From a virus, in the IMG/VR virus record IMGVR_UViG_3300026488_000030, positions 1 through 52,654 of that record: DNA of 52,654 bases; one strand, written 5' to 3'. The position numbers and the translations under genes are program-made. This document shows, one piece after another, positions 50,688 to 52,654 of this stretch. The notes below the pieces were generated by a model. That model searched no databases. It was given only the letters and a program-made list of their open reading frames with translations, and had not been told where the DNA came from. The first letter of the stretch is position 1. Each line of letters opens with the position of its first letter.

Positions 50688-52654
50688 TTATGATGTTGAA
50701 GATGAAAGTGATACGACTATTCCGTTTTTAACAACAAGAGTATATTTCGTGAAGTTCACATCGTATAGGACGATACTGTTTGTTGTTCCTGATGTACCAT
50801 CGACTGATAGATAATTGGAGTATGGACGGAACTTATCCGCTCTAAATTGGCCTGACTTAAATAGAATTGCAAGTTTGTTAGGATTGTTTAATGAGCCGCC
50901 TGCTCCCAAAACAACAGCATCTCGACCAAACATATAAGTCTCTATGCCAGCATGTCCTATGTAATTCTCAACACCTACAGCACCTTCTATAGCGTCTGTA
51001 CCTGAAAAATGAGAATTGCCGAATGTTAGTAGATAATCGTATTGAGATGACCTGTCATTGTTTGTAAAAATAGTAGCGCCTCTATCAACTTTGAATGATG
51101 AATTGAATTGCGAATTGAGACTAGTTGGCCAACCATAATCTTTACAAACACAGGCGTGTTCTGAGACTGTCATTTCAATAGTCATGTCATTGATTATTTT
51201 AAATCCTTGTAGATTAGCGCCGATGTATCCAAAACTGTATGCAGGTACTGGGAAATCTATGTATTCATAACCTTGTTCACTAGTTGCAGGTATTGGGGAT
51301 GAATACATGTTCCAACCATCTCTACCTGTAAACAATTGTTGAAGGTCATACACAATTGAATTGGATGTATTGTAATTATGCGCTTTTATATCTAAGTACA
51401 TTGTTGCGTATGTATCAGATGATTTGTAGTAAATGCTTACGAAATCAATCGGTATCTTTGAGTTGTAACATTCGCTACTTAGAATTGTTAAGCGCGGGGT
51501 TTTATGACTTGTATTCGACTTCTTATTGAATGAGTGTGATATGATGAAATAAATGTGACCATGATAACCACTAGCTTTCCAGGTAAGCAAGAATATTCCG
51601 CTATTCGAACCAGCTGATGAACCAGATTTAGCTACTCTGAAAGTTCCAGTAGCACCTGCTCCAAGACTAAATGTTACTCTTTCAACATATGAACGAGGGC
51701 GCTTAAAATCAACATAAGATGTATTTCGTCCACTTGTAAATTGCATAACCGTTTTTTGATCAACCCTGAAACCAATTAAACTACCGTCATCTTTATTTTT
51801 CTCATCAGCGCTTAAATATAACTGACTTTTCTTTGTTAACCCAATCAAGTTAACAGGTGTATTGGATGAACCCCAGTTAATTTTAATTGCTGGAAATAGA
51901 TTTGTATCTGGTTGTCGAGTGTATAAATCTATTGGAGCACTTGGTTGATCAATGCCTAGTCCAATCCAACCAGTCTTCGGATTGAATGATATTCCTTCAA
52001 ATATTGTATTTCCAGATGAATTTATAGCGCGAAGACTTAGTACATTATTCGAATGATGTTTTACTAATTGTATCCATTGAGCATTAGAGCTGGCAGTTCT
52101 TTCGATAAAATCTATAGCCGGTTCTTTTCCTCGCAAGATGAATCTAATGTTTTTACTGTCATTTCCAAGCTGGGATACTGTGAATGATGAACTGTTATAT
52201 GTAATGAGACCGTTGTTGTATGGATTAGAACAATTTACACAAAAAGCGCCGAGATTGGTAATTTGATGATTTCCCCAGGATTTGTCACCATCAATATTAA
52301 TGTCAGTAGTTAAATTGTGAGTGTGATGCAATGGTGCATACAATCCTGGTTTCACTCTGAGTTTGTTCGAGTATACTTCAATAGTGCTATTATCAACCTT
52401 ATCCGACAAGTATCCAGGTGAACTATCTGAAGATGTTGCTTTTACCTTGAATGAATCGGAAGCTTGAGCAACAGGACTTCCATTGATGTACAAATTGTCA
52501 GAGTTAACATTTGTAACTGTATAAGAAGAAGCATCGGCAATAAAAATCGGCGCTGAAAATAAAGTTCCATCAATTATTATTCTTTTAGTTGATGTTGGAT
52601 CAAAGTATACACCATAATACGTTTGACCGTTATATGTTGTTGAGACCAGTCTTG
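50688..52654 (-). CDS. Fibre-like or surface structural protein (5' end outside window)
   Basis: The reading frame stays open to the right edge, so the start is missing. The first in-frame start codon inside the window is only a TTG at 52493. At least 650 residues are present, strand-rich and Gly/Ser-rich, with segments KVDNSTIEVYSNKLRVKPGLYAPLHHTHNLTTDIN and GKWGNHQ-like anchor patterns, then VTFSLGAGATGTFRVAKSG. The end carries a GAGGSLNNPN turn. A tail-fibre or adhesin is most likely from composition. Its own terminator follows. Confidence 0.6.
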   Translation of the reverse strand, partial: RLVSTTYNGQTYYGVYFDPTSTKRIIIDGTLFSAPIFIADASSYTVTNVNSDNLYINGSPVAQASDSFKVKATSSDSSPGYLSDKVDNSTIEVYSNKLRVKPGLYAPLHHTHNLTTDINIDGDKSWGNHQITNLGAFCVNCSNPYNNGLITYNSSSFTVSQLGNDSKNIRFILRGKEPAIDFIERTASSNAQWIQLVKHHSNNVLSLRAINSSGNTIFEGISFNPKTGWIGLGIDQPSAPIDLYTRQPDTNLFPAIKINWGSSNTPVNLIGLTKKSQLYLSADEKNKDDGSLIGFRVDQKTVMQFTSGRNTSYVDFKRPRSYVERVTFSLGAGATGTFRVAKSGSSAGSNSGIFLLTWKASGYHGHIYFIISHSFNKKSNTSHKTPRLTILSSECYNSKIPIDFVSIYYKSSDTYATMYLDIKAHNYNTSNSIVYDLQQLFTGRDGWNMYSSPIPATSEQGYEYIDFPVPAYSFGYIGANLQGFKIINDMTIEMTVSEHACVCKDYGWPTSLNSQFNSSFKVDRGATIFTNNDRSSQYDYLLTFGNSHFSGTDAIEGAVGVENYIGHAGIETYMFGRDAVVLGAGGSLNNPNKLAILFKSGQFRADKFRPYSNYLSVDGTSGTTNSIVLYDVNFTKYTLVVKNGIVVSLSSSTS

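Overview
This window looks like part of the genome of a large, low-GC (AT-rich by eye), contractile-tailed dsDNA phage (myovirus-type). Nearly every gene has a strong AGGAGG-type ribosome binding site and sits in a compact array. The virion proteins are far-diverged relatives of the T4 set: portal, prohead protease, major capsid protein, large terminase, contractile sheath, tail tube, gp25-, gp26- and gp6-like baseplate proteins, and a tape measure carrying a lytic transglycosylase. I see no rRNA, tRNA, integrase, transposase or CRISPR array. The host cannot be named from the sequence.

Layout. (1) 1-7.75 kb, plus strand: an accessory cluster with four paralogous repeat proteins (a DUF7666-like head plus 29-residue Trp-Cys repeats), a short radical-SAM enzyme, a P-loop-less ABC-type ATPase relative, and two paralogous small proteins. 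(2) 7.75-8.35 kb: non-coding hairpin repeats between convergent terminators. (3) 8.4-19.6 kb, minus strand: tail and baseplate operon (gp26-like, an overlapping ORF, gp25-like, propeller fibre, neck/baseplate proteins, sheath, tube), interrupted by one plus-strand gene at 15.6 kb. (4) 19.9-30.05 kb, minus strand: head module (portal, acidic core protein, prohead protease, small membrane protein, capsid) plus two more propeller fibres. (5) 30.15-44.9 kb, minus strand: gp6-like baseplate protein, terminase, tape measure, tail proteins and a DnaB-type helicase. (6) 45.25-50.65 kb, minus strand: tail proteins, a secreted nuclease and a nucleotidyltransferase. (7) 50.7 kb to the right edge: a fibre-like protein cut by the window. 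Five minus-strand and five plus-strand intrinsic terminators define the transcription units.

The most unusual content is non-coding. An element here called R1 occurs eight times, always in the same orientation and always between transcription units. Its core is exactly 100 nt in every copy and folds into one long hairpin. Tandem smaller hairpins usually precede it. A second family, R2, lies in the 5' leaders of five minus-strand genes, including sheath, capsid and one propeller fibre. Its stems keep pairing although their sequences change between copies, which supports a conserved RNA structure. A short oriented motif around AGCGC recurs across the window regardless of gene strand or frame. 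A shared AGAAAT-centred motif precedes several isolated plus-strand units and is a candidate promoter.

How the genes work together: the minus-strand blocks build the particle (terminase, portal and capsid with its maturation protease; tube, sheath, baseplate, tape measure and three six-repeat propeller fibres). The plus-strand genes are small independent cargo units with their own promoter-like motifs and terminators.
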